Source: Candidatus Aminicenantota bacterium (lineage in GTDB: Bacteria > Acidobacteriota > Aminicenantia > Aminicenantales > Aminicenantaceae). From it: 64,000 nt of DNA. Shown here in pieces: positions 1 through 8,785 of this stretch (position 1 is the first letter of the stretch; each line of letters opens with the position of its first letter). Position numbers and translations under genes: made by a program. The notes under the pieces were generated by a model that did not search any database, was not told the DNA's origin, and saw nothing but the letters and a program-made list of their open reading frames with translations. The stretch is from positions 2,483,574 through 2,547,573 of the forward strand of contig CP070825.1 of assembly GCA_020344415.1 (NCBI GenBank). The letters are read 5' to 3'.

Positions 1-162
1 GAGGCTTAAGGCTCTCTTTTCTTCTTCAATTATACGGGAGGAACCAAAAAGGATGTAATGGGCTGGAGGAAGGAGGTTTTCTGAAGAAAAAGATTTTAAG
101 ATGATCTCCGGCCCGATGCCGCCAGGATCCCCAAGAGTTATCCCTATCTTGGGAAGATTCAT
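1..162 (-). CDS. pdxA: 4-hydroxythreonine-4-phosphate dehydrogenase PdxA, N-terminal part
   Basis: This is the first 54 codons of a gene that runs off the left edge. The translation begins [20 protein letters not shown], the N-terminal signature of PdxA (xIxITLGDPxGIGPEI). PdxA is the cytoplasmic NAD-dependent enzyme that oxidises 4-phosphohydroxy-threonine in pyridoxal phosphate synthesis. The ATG at 160-162 overlaps the stop codon of the upstream Hfq-like gene in an ATGA arrangement, so the two are probably translationally coupled. Only the N-terminus is visible, so metal ligands and the rest of the fold cannot be checked. A PdxA paralogue acting on another substrate is the main alternative. 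Confidence 0.85.
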   Translation of the reverse strand, partial: MNLPKIGITLGDPGGIGPEIILKSFSSENLLPPAHYILFGSSRIIEEEKRALSL

Positions 163-488
163 TTTTTCTTTGGTTTTCTTTTTACTTGACTTTTCTTGTC
201 TTCTCTCAGCTTAAAGAGGTACTTTATGCTGTTCTTGTAGATTAAGAGGTTGGGCGCATTATCTCTATTGAGCTTTAGACAGTTTTTGTCATACCATTCA
301 ATGTAACCTTCGATAACTTCTCCGTCTATAAAGACAACTGCCATGGGAGTCTTCTTATTCATCTGCTTAAGGTGGTAATAATTCTCAGCATGGGTCTCGA
401 AAGGAGGATGTATTTTCTTTTTTGACGATTCGCGATTCATTCTCTCTTTGACTTCAGAGAGTTTAGGTCTAATAAGCTTCCTGTTCAT
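159..488 (-). CDS. hfq: Hfq-like RNA chaperone (Sm fold)
   Basis: A 109-residue protein with an Sm/Hfq core at about residues 35-95. The Sm1 part reads [21 protein letters not shown] and the Sm2-like part reads [13 protein letters not shown], comparable to the YKHAI motif of classical Hfq. The N-terminus (about 34 residues) and the C-terminus ([10 protein letters not shown]) are basic extensions that could also touch RNA. Hfq hexamers bind small RNAs and mRNAs in the cytoplasm. A GGAG sequence lies just upstream of the ATG at 488. The gene overlaps pdxA by four bases and is probably co-transcribed with it. The family assignment is by motif; the core is more divergent than enterobacterial Hfq. 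Confidence 0.75.
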   Translation of the reverse strand: MNRKLIRPKLSEVKERMNRESSKKKIHPPFETHAENYYHLKQMNKKTPMAVVFIDGEVIEGYIEWYDKNCLKLNRDNAPNLLIYKNSIKYLFKLREDKKSQVKRKPKKK

Positions 489-776
489 AATTTACTTCTC
501 CAAGATTGAAGCTGGATACGAGATTTTGAAGTCTTTGGGAATAATGATAGCACCAAATATACAAAATTTCAAGGACAGAAAATTCGGGCAAGAAATTATC
601 TTTATTCTTTCGTTTACAATCATTTGCATAGGGTTTATTTAAACTTTAAAATGGAAAATAAAAATTAATTTTTTAAAATCGATATGAAAAATAGAACCTC
701 CCACCTTTTTTTGATATTCTATAAAGCGTTCTCATCTCTGATTGAAGCATATTGATCTATGAAGGGAGGAAAACCC

Positions 777-1571
777 ATGACGAGCGGAAAGAAAGAAGGT
801 AATAAAATAAGCATTGAAGGTAGAAAGCTTAAGGGAAGGGTGGCTATTGTAACAGGTGGAAGCCGGGGCATTGGGAGAGGTATCGCTTTCAGGCTTGCGG
901 AAGAGGGGGCAAGAGTTCTTGTTGCTGATATAGATAGCTTGAATGCAAAGAAGGCAGCAGAGGCACTGACTGAGAAGCACTTGGAAGCAGTTCCTGTTCA
1001 GGTGGATATAACGAAAGAAAGGTCAGTCGATGAAATGGTAAAAATTGCATTGAAAGCATTTAAAAAAATAGACATTCTAATCAATAATGCAGGAATCATG
1101 TTTCGGACACGCTTGCAGGATCTCTCTCTTAAAGAATGGGAAGATATAATAAAAGTCAACCTTACCGGACCTTTCCTCTGCTCAAAAGCGGTGATTCCTT
1201 TTATGAAAAGAAATGGTTACGGCCGCGTTGTGAATATCTCATCATCAGCGGGAAGGAGTGTGAGCACATTGGGAGGAGCGCACTATACAGCTTCCAAGGC
1301 GGGGCTTCTGGGATTAACACGAGCGGTGGCAAAAGAAACAGCCCCTTTCGGGATAACGGTCAACGCAGTCTGTCCCGGTCTCATAGATACTCAAATGGCG
1401 AGAGATACGACGACCAAGGCTGAACTAAATGCATTCATTGATTCCTTCCCAATCAAAAGGCTAGGCCTTCCTGAGGAAATTGGTGATCTGGTCGTATTCC
1501 TCTGCTCTCAAAAGGCTACATATATTACAGGAGCATCTATTGATATCAATGGTGGAGACTTAATGATCTGA
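777..1571 (+). CDS. Short-chain dehydrogenase/reductase (SDR)
   Basis: A 264-residue classical SDR. The cofactor motif TGGSRGIG is near residue 26, NNAG follows around residue 103, and the catalytic Ser-Tyr-Lys set is seen in NISSSAG and YTASKAG. The C-terminal part has the usual NAVCPGLIDT stretch. Enzymes like this reduce or oxidise NAD(P)-linked keto/hydroxy substrates; FabG-type 3-oxoacyl-ACP reductase is the nearest general class, but substrate cannot be told from sequence. An in-frame ATG exists at 759, but a strong Shine-Dalgarno (GGGAGGA, 764-770) lies after it and six bases before the ATG at 777, so 777 is chosen. It stands alone, facing the efflux operon tail-to-tail. Confidence 0.85.
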   Translation: MTSGKKEGNKISIEGRKLKGRVAIVTGGSRGIGRGIAFRLAEEGARVLVADIDSLNAKKAAEALTEKHLEAVPVQVDITKERSVDEMVKIALKAFKKIDILINNAGIMFRTRLQDLSLKEWEDIIKVNLTGPFLCSKAVIPFMKRNGYGRVVNISSSAGRSVSTLGGAHYTASKAGLLGLTRAVAKETAPFGITVNAVCPGLIDTQMARDTTTKAELNAFIDSFPIKRLGLPEEIGDLVVFLCSQKATYITGASIDINGGDLMI

Positions 1572-1576
1572 ATTCC

Positions 1577-1616
1577 CCTGAATTATTCATAAAAAATGCC
1601 TGGTGAATAATCTAGG
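1577..1616. repeat. 40-bp imperfect palindrome, full copy 1
   Basis: An inverted repeat with arms CCTGAATTATTCA and TGAATAATCTAGG around a centre rich in A and ending ATGCCTGG. It fills the short gap between two convergent genes, so it could act as a bidirectional terminator. The same 40-bp unit occurs in the other orientation at 4727-4766, and half-copies occur elsewhere, so it is a dispersed repeat family rather than just a terminator. Confidence 0.8.
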
Positions 1617-1620
1617 TTAG

Positions 1621-4600
1621 TTATTTTTCTGTTTTTTTTAGGCTCTCGTAGACAAGAGGAAGAACCAGTAACGTAACCATAGTAGAGGTTAGGAGGCCTC
1701 CTACCACAACCGTAGCCAAAGGCCGTTGGATTTCAGCTCCCGGGCCTTTTGCTAATAACAAAGGCATGATCCCGAAAATAGTGGTAAAGGTTGTCATCAA
1801 GACGGGTCTGATCTTGGAGCTGACACCTTCGAAGATGGCATTTTTCATTGTGACTCCCTGAAGAAGCTTCTGGCGAAAAGCCGAAAGAAGCACAAGGCCG
1901 TCTTCTAATGCAATACCAAAGATAGCGATGAATCCGATGGAAGCAGGGATGCTTAGATAGAGACCGGAGATTTTTAGGGCAATGATTCCCCCTGTAAGAG
2001 CCAAGGGAATATTGATGAGGATTATGAGGACTTCCTGAAAGGAATAGAAGATAGTGAAAAGAAGAAGCGCGACTAGAATTAGGGTAATAGGGGTGATGAG
2101 CGCCAATCTTCTATTTGCTCTCTGTTGCAGTTCGAACTGTCCGCCCCATTTGAGAGAATATTCGGGAGGGAGCACAACGTTTTCTTCAATTTCTTTCTGA
2201 GCTTCGTCCACAAATCGGCCAATATCCCTTTCCCTGATGTTGCATTGAATTGTAATGAAGCGCTTGTTGTGTTCCCGGTTTATCAGGCGCGGTCCGACTA
2301 CCTCGTTAATCGAAGCGAGAAGCTCAAGAGGAATTTTACCTCCGCCGGGAAGACTTATTAGAAGATTCTCGATCTCTTCGATATTTTTTCTGAATTCAGG
2401 CTGAAACCTGAGAAAGATATCGAATTTTTTCCGGTCCTCATAGACTTGACCGACTGTGATTCCACCCACTGCCGCTTTTATTGTTTCCTGAATGTCGTCG
2501 ATATTCACTCCATAGCGGGCGATCTTCTCTCTTACGAGAACAACCTGAATATGATTTTTCCCTGTAAACTGTTCGACCTGGACATCCGCCGCTCCTTTTA
2601 TGGAAGAGACCACGTCTTTTATTTCGATAGATTTTTCCTTTAGTATGTCGAAATTCTCTCCATAGAGTTTTATGGCTAATTGGGCTTTTACTCCTGTTAT
2701 GAGCTCGTCCAGGTTGTGGGCAATTGGTTGGGTGATGTTGAGATTTATTCCAGGGAATTCCTCCAGACGGTGTTCAATCTCGTGGAGGAGCTCATTTTTA
2801 TTCTTGAAATATTTCCATTTCTGGATTGGCTTGAGCTGGACAAGGATCTCAGCATCATTTACGAAGTGGGCATGACTTCCTACTTCGCCCCTTCCAATGC
2901 GCGTCAGAACGCCTGTTACCTCAGGAGTTTCCTTTAAAGCTTTTTCCACAGAATTTGCCATGCTGATTGTTTCTTGAAGGCTGATGTTGGGATCAAAAGT
3001 GGCCCTGAGATGGAGAGTGCCTTCTTCTAAAGCGGGGATGTATTCTCTTCCCAAAAATGGTAACAAGACAACTCCTATGATAAAAACAACAGAGGTTATG
3101 AAGAATACTCTTTTTCGGTATTTCTGACACAAAAGAAAAAAAGGAAGATAGGCTTTTTTTATGCTTCTTATTAGGAACGGTTCTTTTGTGGCCGTTTTCT
3201 TTCGCCTTAGAAAAAAGTGAGAAAGGGCAGGAGCAGAAACCAGCGCGAAGATCAAAGACCCAGCCAGCGCGAAAGATATAGCATAGCCCATTGGCCGGAA
3301 CATTATGCCTTCCACACCCGTTAGGGTAAAGATAGGGAGGAAAACCAGGATTATGATCATGACGGCAAAGAATAGCGGTCGGCCGACTTCCTCTCCTGCT
3401 CGGACTATTGCCTGCACTTTGCTTTCATGGGATGTCTGGAGATGGCGGTGGGTATTTTCGACAAAAATGATGGCCGCGTCAGCGATAAGACCTATTCCTA
3501 TAGCCAACCCCCCGAATGACATAAGGTCTGCTGCCAGATTTGTCCTCTGCATCATGATAAAGGTAAAAAGAATAGAGAACGGCAAGGAAAAAACAGCTAT
3601 GGCGGCGGATGGAAAATCTCCCATGAAGAGGAAAAGAACAATAATGACAAGGATTATTCCGATTATCAGGTTTGTAGAGACTGTTTGGAAGCATTTCTTG
3701 ACTAAAGAGGCCTGGTTGTAGAAAGGCACAATCTTTACCCCAGCAGGAAGGGATTTGTTTACTTCGGAAATCCTCTCTTCTATGTCTTTGATGACCTTTG
3801 CAGTGTTGGAGCCGAAGAGCTTTAATACCATGCCAACGACTTTTTCTCCTTCTCCATTGGATAATGCAGCCCCTCTTTTGATTGCAGGGAGTATTTGGAC
3901 TGAACCCAGGTCTTTTAAATAGATAGGAGTCCCTTGATAATTAGCGATAACGATATTTCCAAGGTCATCCAGAGTTTGAACGAGCCCTACACTCCGGACG
4001 ATATATTCTTCTTTTCCCTTGGTGATGAAGCTTGCACCGATGTTTTGATTGTTTTTCTTGATTCTTTCTGTGACTTCAGAAATCGTCAAGCTGTACTTGA
4101 GAAGAGAATTAGGATTGAGCAGGACCTGGAATTGTTTGATGTCTCCTCCGATACTCAAGACCTGGGATACATCGGGTACCGATTTTAATTCATATTTCAC
4201 CAGCCAGTCCTGAATAGTCCTGAGCTCGAGAGGTGAATGGTCCTCTCCTTCAAGGTAGTACAGATAAACCAGCCCTAGGCCTGTGGCAATCGGCCCTAAA
4301 ACAGGATTATGAGCTTGGGCAGGGATATTTTCTCTGATCTCAAGGAGGCGCTGAGAGACAAGTTGTCTGGCCCAGTAAATATCTGTTTTATCTTCAAAAT
4401 AAATATTAACTAAAGAGAGCGCAAAGGTGGAGAAGGAACGGATATTTTTTACACCTGGCAGACCAAACATGGAAGATTCTATAGGATATGATATTAGCCT
4501 CTCTATTTCCTCTGGTGCCATTCCTTCAGATTCTGTGTAGATCTGAACGAGAGGGGGGGAAGGATCTGGGAAAACATCTATGGGCAGTCTTTGGAAGGCG

Positions 4601-4686
4601 AGAAGGCCCAGTCCAGCTACAATTACTGTAGCCAAGACTATGAAGAGCCTTTGCTTCAACGAAAAGGCTATGATTCTAGAAATCAT
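1621..4686 (-). CDS. Heavy-metal-type RND efflux pump (CusA/CzcA family)
   Basis: A 1021-residue inner-membrane RND transporter, the usual length. The N-terminal helix is followed by RLPIDVFPDPSPPLVQIYTE, typical of the HME branch. Other HME hallmarks are the GPIATGLGLVYLY stretch and, in transmembrane helix 4, LIADAAIIFVEN, with the acidic residue expected in the proton relay. Two large periplasmic loops separate 12 predicted helices. It would export metal ions using the proton (or another ion) gradient. I do not see the methionine of CusA at the expected start of the second periplasmic loop, so a Czc-like divalent substrate is as likely as copper or silver. It is the third gene of a complete tripartite cassette. 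An 80-bp gap holding a 40-bp palindrome separates it from the adaptor gene. Confidence 0.88.
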   Translation of the reverse strand: MISRIIAFSLKQRLFIVLATVIVAGLGLLAFQRLPIDVFPDPSPPLVQIYTESEGMAPEEIERLISYPIESSMFGLPGVKNIRSFSTFALSLVNIYFEDKTDIYWARQLVSQRLLEIRENIPAQAHNPVLGPIATGLGLVYLYYLEGEDHSPLELRTIQDWLVKYELKSVPDVSQVLSIGGDIKQFQVLLNPNSLLKYSLTISEVTERIKKNNQNIGASFITKGKEEYIVRSVGLVQTLDDLGNIVIANYQGTPIYLKDLGSVQILPAIKRGAALSNGEGEKVVGMVLKLFGSNTAKVIKDIEERISEVNKSLPAGVKIVPFYNQASLVKKCFQTVSTNLIIGIILVIIVLFLFMGDFPSAAIAVFSLPFSILFTFIMMQRTNLAADLMSFGGLAIGIGLIADAAIIFVENTHRHLQTSHESKVQAIVRAGEEVGRPLFFAVMIIILVFLPIFTLTGVEGIMFRPMGYAISFALAGSLIFALVSAPALSHFFLRRKKTATKEPFLIRSIKKAYLPFFLLCQKYRKRVFFITSVVFIIGVVLLPFLGREYIPALEEGTLHLRATFDPNISLQETISMANSVEKALKETPEVTGVLTRIGRGEVGSHAHFVNDAEILVQLKPIQKWKYFKNKNELLHEIEHRLEEFPGINLNITQPIAHNLDELITGVKAQLAIKLYGENFDILKEKSIEIKDVVSSIKGAADVQVEQFTGKNHIQVVLVREKIARYGVNIDDIQETIKAAVGGITVGQVYEDRKKFDIFLRFQPEFRKNIEEIENLLISLPGGGKIPLELLASINEVVGPRLINREHNKRFITIQCNIRERDIGRFVDEAQKEIEENVVLPPEYSLKWGGQFELQQRANRRLALITPITLILVALLLFTIFYSFQEVLIILINIPLALTGGIIALKISGLYLSIPASIGFIAIFGIALEDGLVLLSAFRQKLLQGVTMKNAIFEGVSSKIRPVLMTTFTTIFGIMPLLLAKGPGAEIQRPLATVVVGGLLTSTMVTLLVLPLVYESLKKTEK

Positions 4687-4726
4687 AAGGTCTGATTACT
4701 CCCTAAAAATCTCATTCTTCGACTAA

Positions 4727-4766
4727 CCTGGATAATTCACGAGGCATTGTTTATGAATAATTCAGG
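4727..4766. repeat. 40-bp imperfect palindrome, full copy 2
   Basis: Arms CCTGGATAATTCA and TGAATAATTCAGG enclose a centre containing GGCATTGTTTA. It is the reverse complement of the unit at 1577-1616 with a few mismatches. It sits inside the efflux operon between the adaptor and pump genes, where it could form an mRNA hairpin that changes their relative expression. Confidence 0.8.
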
Positions 4767-6020
4767 CTAATGGACATGCGCATGACCGAAGGTTGCCTTG
4801 TTGAGCTCTGCTTTCAGAGTGAAGGCTCCTTTTATGACGATTATTTCTCCTTCTTCCAGGCCTTTTGTTATGATTCTTTTGCTGCCTATTTTCTCACCCA
4901 ATTCCACATGATGTACAGCAAAGACATTTTCTTCTTCTAGGATGAAGACTATTTTTTCTCCGTCGATATTTTGAATGGCCTCTTCGGGTATGGCCAATAT
5001 TTTTTTCTCCGCCTCCTTATTTTCCACAATCCCCTGGATGTACATGTTAGGCTTGAGCAGTCTTTCGTGGTTTTGGACCTCGACCCTGATTTTAGCTGTA
5101 CGTAGCTTTTCATCGATAATATCGCTTATGTAAGTTATTTTTCCTATGAATTCTTTTTCGGGGTAAAGGGGAGATTTGATGACGACGGCACTTTTTTTAC
5201 TGATAAAAGGCAAGTCCTTCTCATAAGCGTCCAAAAGTGCCCATAGAATACTGAGGTCTGAGACGGTAAAGAGGTTTTTTTGGGGTTCGACATGTTCACC
5301 GACAATGACATCCCTGAAAATAGTTGTGCCCGATATTGGGGAGAGGATGGGAAGATTCGGGTTACAGAGCTCGCAGAGTTCATCATCGGATTTCATGGAG
5401 ACGCTTTTTTCTACAAGCTTTTCTGTTTGGTCATGATCCATCCCATAGGAATGAAGGATTGATCCTAAGCCTCCTACTTCTGTGGAGAGTTTTTCAAATT
5501 CGGCTTCTCTTCTTAAAAATTCCCGCTCCTCGATCGCTTTTTCCTTGAATAACATCTTGGCTCTTTCATACTCTTTTCTGCTGAGGTTTAATTTTGCTCT
5601 GGCTTCTAAAAAAGCGGCTTGAGCCTGGGCAAATTCAGGTGAGTTGATCGTTGCCAGAACCTGTCCTTTCCTCACCCTGTCCCCTAAATCTGTAGCCATG
5701 GAGATGACTTTTCCTTGAACAAAGGAAGAGATGTTGGCTGTTTTGTTGAGATTGAGAGCGAGAATCCCGGGGAGAGTAATTACTGAGGCAATGTCCTGTT
5801 TGGTTGCTGTGCCGACCACGATTCCCCACTCTTTTTGTTTTTTTGGAGGCAGATGGAGTTCTGGATGTTCGTGCTCTTCCTTTTCACTCTCCTCCGGCTT
5901 CAAAGATTCATGCTTGTGAGTATCTGGTCCTTGCTCGTTTGAGGGAGATGCGATTTTCTTTTCTCCGCCTCCACAAGAAGCTAAGATCAAGATTGAGAGC
6001 AAAATAATATATTTTTTCAT
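4767..6020 (-). CDS. RND periplasmic adaptor lipoprotein (CusB/CzcB type)
   Basis: A 417-residue membrane fusion protein. The N-terminus is a lipoprotein signal with lipobox LASC (Cys16). It is followed by a low-complexity His/Glu-rich segment (HKHE, EEHEHPELH) of about 35 residues that could bind metal, and the protein ends in HAHVH. The core has the lipoyl half motif GDRVRKGQVLATINSPEF, a coiled-coil hairpin at about 130-210, the second lipoyl half, and barrel and membrane-proximal domains. It would join the pump to the outer-membrane channel. Its start overlaps the stop of the upstream channel gene by four bases, so the pair is coupled. Confidence 0.88.
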   Translation of the reverse strand: MKKYIILLSILILASCGGGEKKIASPSNEQGPDTHKHESLKPEESEKEEHEHPELHLPPKKQKEWGIVVGTATKQDIASVITLPGILALNLNKTANISSFVQGKVISMATDLGDRVRKGQVLATINSPEFAQAQAAFLEARAKLNLSRKEYERAKMLFKEKAIEEREFLRREAEFEKLSTEVGGLGSILHSYGMDHDQTEKLVEKSVSMKSDDELCELCNPNLPILSPISGTTIFRDVIVGEHVEPQKNLFTVSDLSILWALLDAYEKDLPFISKKSAVVIKSPLYPEKEFIGKITYISDIIDEKLRTAKIRVEVQNHERLLKPNMYIQGIVENKEAEKKILAIPEEAIQNIDGEKIVFILEEENVFAVHHVELGEKIGSKRIITKGLEEGEIIVIKGAFTLKAELNKATFGHAHVH

Positions 6021-7249
6021 TTTATGTCTCCCCCGGTAGCCTTTTCCAAGGCTGCCCTGTCGGCATTCCAGGCATAAAGAGATTCCTGGTAATCCTTTAA
6101 GATGCTGTAATAGGTCCTTTGGGAATCTAGATAATCGATCAATGAGATTTCACCTTGTTTATAGCTTACCTCAGAGATTTTCAGGCTTTCTTCGGCTTGT
6201 TTCAGGAGGCCGGCATGAAAAATTCTTATAGACTCCTCTGATAGCATCAGCTGGTTCAGTTTTACTTTGACTTCGGTCGTTATTTCCATCTTGAGAGCCC
6301 TGAGTTCTTCGCTCTGCTTCAAGCGGAGGTTTTCCGCTTCTGCGATTTCTTTCGATTTAAAATTCCAGAGAGGAATATCGAGAGAAATCCCTATCCCTTG
6401 ATTCTTGCCGTCCAGTTCGTTATGGATGAACCCTGAGAGTGTAAAATCAGGAAATCTCTGCCATTTGACATAGCTCAGGTTGCTTTTGGCATATTCTAGA
6501 TCTTTCTCTTTGGTTTTGACTAGGGGATGAGAAAGGAGAGTTTTATCCAGGAGAGTCTTCTCAACGATTGCCAAAGGCTTGTAGTCAAGCTTTCCTGAAA
6601 CAGAAAAATCTGAAGGCAGTGAGTGACCCAAAAATTTGTTTAAGTTTTCTTTGGCCAGCTTTAATTTTGTCTGGATTTTATTCAACTCTTTTTGGGCTTT
6701 CAGAGTTTCGACATAGAGCTTTATTGCCTCTAATTCTTTGACCTCTCCTAATTTTGCCCTTTTTTCGATAAGCTTGTGGATTTCTCTGATCGAGACTAGG
6801 TTTTTTTGAGCAAAATCCTCTTTGTTTTCGAGCAGAAGTATTTTGTAGAAGAAATTTTTTATCTGAAAGAAAAGTTCAAGCTTCGAGAAATCGAACCGAT
6901 TCTCAGCAGCTTGCCAAGCTTTCTCAAACATCTGGATGCGATAATGTCTCTTCAAGGGATTTTCGATATATTGGCTCAGAGATACTCCATCTGTGTTTCT
7001 TTTTATAGAGCTATCGTAAAATTTTCCCTTCCCCTTATGAAATTCAAGTTCGGGGTTGAAAAGGCGCTTTGATGCCTGATATGCTGCTTTCTTGGCTTCG
7101 ATTTCCTTAAGTTTTGCAGAAATCAGCGGGTTGTTTTTTATGCCGAGTTTGATGATTTCTGGAAGATTGAATTCTTTTTTCTCTGTTGGAAGGGATGAAG
7201 TTGAAAGAACTCCAATCAGAGCGAGGAATAGAAATATATATTTTTTCAT
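6017..7249 (-). CDS. Outer-membrane efflux channel (CzcC/TolC family)
   Basis: A 410-residue protein with a signal peptide of about 20 residues and two tandem outer-membrane-efflux-protein repeats, each starting with a segment such as LPEIIKLGIKNNPLI and rich in amphipathic coiled-coil helix. The length is typical of CzcC. It forms the trimeric exit duct of the tripartite metal pump encoded by the next two genes. It is first in the operon, and its stop overlaps the adaptor start in an ATGA arrangement. No metal-specific residues are recognisable. Confidence 0.85.
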   Translation of the reverse strand: MKKYIFLFLALIGVLSTSSLPTEKKEFNLPEIIKLGIKNNPLISAKLKEIEAKKAAYQASKRLFNPELEFHKGKGKFYDSSIKRNTDGVSLSQYIENPLKRHYRIQMFEKAWQAAENRFDFSKLELFFQIKNFFYKILLLENKEDFAQKNLVSIREIHKLIEKRAKLGEVKELEAIKLYVETLKAQKELNKIQTKLKLAKENLNKFLGHSLPSDFSVSGKLDYKPLAIVEKTLLDKTLLSHPLVKTKEKDLEYAKSNLSYVKWQRFPDFTLSGFIHNELDGKNQGIGISLDIPLWNFKSKEIAEAENLRLKQSEELRALKMEITTEVKVKLNQLMLSEESIRIFHAGLLKQAEESLKISEVSYKQGEISLIDYLDSQRTYYSILKDYQESLYAWNADRAALEKATGGDIK

Positions 7250-7484
7250 CTATATTTAGATATTCTATCGCATTAATAGAACAATTAAAAATAAAAAAGA
7301 GAACGCCGGAGCATCTCCAAATGCTTAAGGACAGCTCGGGAAGGCCATATCTTCAAGGTCGTTTCAAGAATTTCCGAAATAATTCGCGCTGTCACGGAAA
7401 TGAAAGTACTTACAGGATAAATCCTTGTGCCCCTCTGTGTGCCAGGCGCTGTGGGGGGGGAATAAAATTTGAAAAAAGCGGACA

Positions 7485-8618
7485 TCAAGGATTACGACTT
7501 TCGGTGCGCGCTGCGATCAAGCGCTCAATGATACCCATGTACTGGTTACTACGGACGGAGCGCTTCCTAGGAGGAACTGCTGTCTTGTGGGCGATAACCA
7601 TATCCATGGCGGGTAGTACTGTGATGTACTGGCCGTAGGCCCCCCTGGCTGTATAGCCTCCTTTATAGTGTCCGACAGCATTGGGGCCGTCCCAAATCCA
7701 CCACATGTAACCGTAGCCGAAGGAGCTTTTCCTGTAGGGCTCGGGATTCATCCTCTCTAATGGAGTCTTGATGCGGCTGATCTTACGAGCCCAAACCTGA
7801 GGGATGATTTGGCGTCCGTTCCATTCCCCTTCGCGAAGCATGAGATACCCAATGCGGGCCATGTCGCGGGTGGAAAGCCAGATATGATAGGCTGGGAAGC
7901 GTGATCGCTTGAGGTTGCCTGATTTTCGCTGACGAAGGCGGTCGAAATCCTGCATGCCTAAAGGCACAGCTAAGTCGTGCTCAAGTGTGTCATAGATAAC
8001 CTGGCGCGTTAACATTTCAAAAATGTACCCGGCACAGTTAAAATCCCAGTTGTTGTAGAGAAAGTAATCGCCCGGTTGCTGCGAACCGCGTTGCGGGGCA
8101 TAGGCTGTGCTGTCTCCTGCATTGGAAGCGGGGTGATATATTCCAGAGCGCGCAGTGATCAGGTGGTCGATGGTGGCCTTCCGTTCCACCGGCAGAAGCC
8201 CCTCTTTGTCAGTGATGCCCAGTTCTTCTAGAGTGGTGTTGAGACGGATCGTGCCGTCGGTCACGTATTTTCCGTAGAGAATGGCGAGGATGCTCTTACG
8301 GACTGAAGCTAGATAACTCAGCTCTTTTAGGTCCCCGTATTCGAACAGGACTTTTCCCCCGACCACAACAATTAGGCCGGTGGTGTCCAGAGTTTTAACA
8401 TACTCACGAACCTTCTCTAGTTTCTGGATGGAATACCCGGCTGAAGAGGGATCCTTTATCCTCTCCCATGTCTCACCGGGATAGACGGAAGAAACATTTT
8501 TCGCTTCTGTGAATTTGACCGCAGTCGCACTTCCAGAAAAGACAAGCAGCAAGAGTGCAGTTGCTGTGAGAAGACTGGAGATGTTGCGAAAAGAAATCGA
8601 TGTTTTTGCTGAGATCAT
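7485..8618 (-). CDS. Serine hydrolase, beta-lactamase class C family, exported
   Basis: A 377-residue protein from the ATG at 8618, chosen because AAAGGA precedes it and a clear signal peptide follows (hydrophobic LLTATALLLLVFSGSATA). Upstream in-frame starts at 8678-8687 lack a ribosome site and would put 20 polar residues before the signal. The class C type SxxK motif is SVRK (Ser105, Lys108), and YNN in YFLYNNWDFN provides the YxN motif. The family includes esterases, D-aminopeptidases and penicillin-binding enzymes, so substrate is open. It lies downstream of the DUF5916 gene on the same strand. The 235 bp between it and the efflux operon hold no gene that I can support; they contain a run of eight G residues near 7452. 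Confidence 0.8.
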   Translation of the reverse strand: MISAKTSISFRNISSLLTATALLLLVFSGSATAVKFTEAKNVSSVYPGETWERIKDPSSAGYSIQKLEKVREYVKTLDTTGLIVVVGGKVLFEYGDLKELSYLASVRKSILAILYGKYVTDGTIRLNTTLEELGITDKEGLLPVERKATIDHLITARSGIYHPASNAGDSTAYAPQRGSQQPGDYFLYNNWDFNCAGYIFEMLTRQVIYDTLEHDLAVPLGMQDFDRLRQRKSGNLKRSRFPAYHIWLSTRDMARIGYLMLREGEWNGRQIIPQVWARKISRIKTPLERMNPEPYRKSSFGYGYMWWIWDGPNAVGHYKGGYTARGAYGQYITVLPAMDMVIAHKTAVPPRKRSVRSNQYMGIIERLIAARTESRNP

Positions 8619-8785
8619 GCCCGTCGTCCTTTCAAATTGGGGTAGAAAAGAACAATCATAACTTACTCTTCTTCTCATTGACAACATAAATTAAATTTTA
8701 GAATATTACCGGGATTTCCTCGGGAGGATAAAGTGTTATTCAGTTGATATGTTTATGATATGGAATGGTATCAGTAGAATTTTAT

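Noticed and set aside
448..642. Plus-strand 64-codon frame across the start of the Hfq-like gene
   Set aside because: It overlaps a better gene, has no ribosome site and no recognisable sequence pattern.
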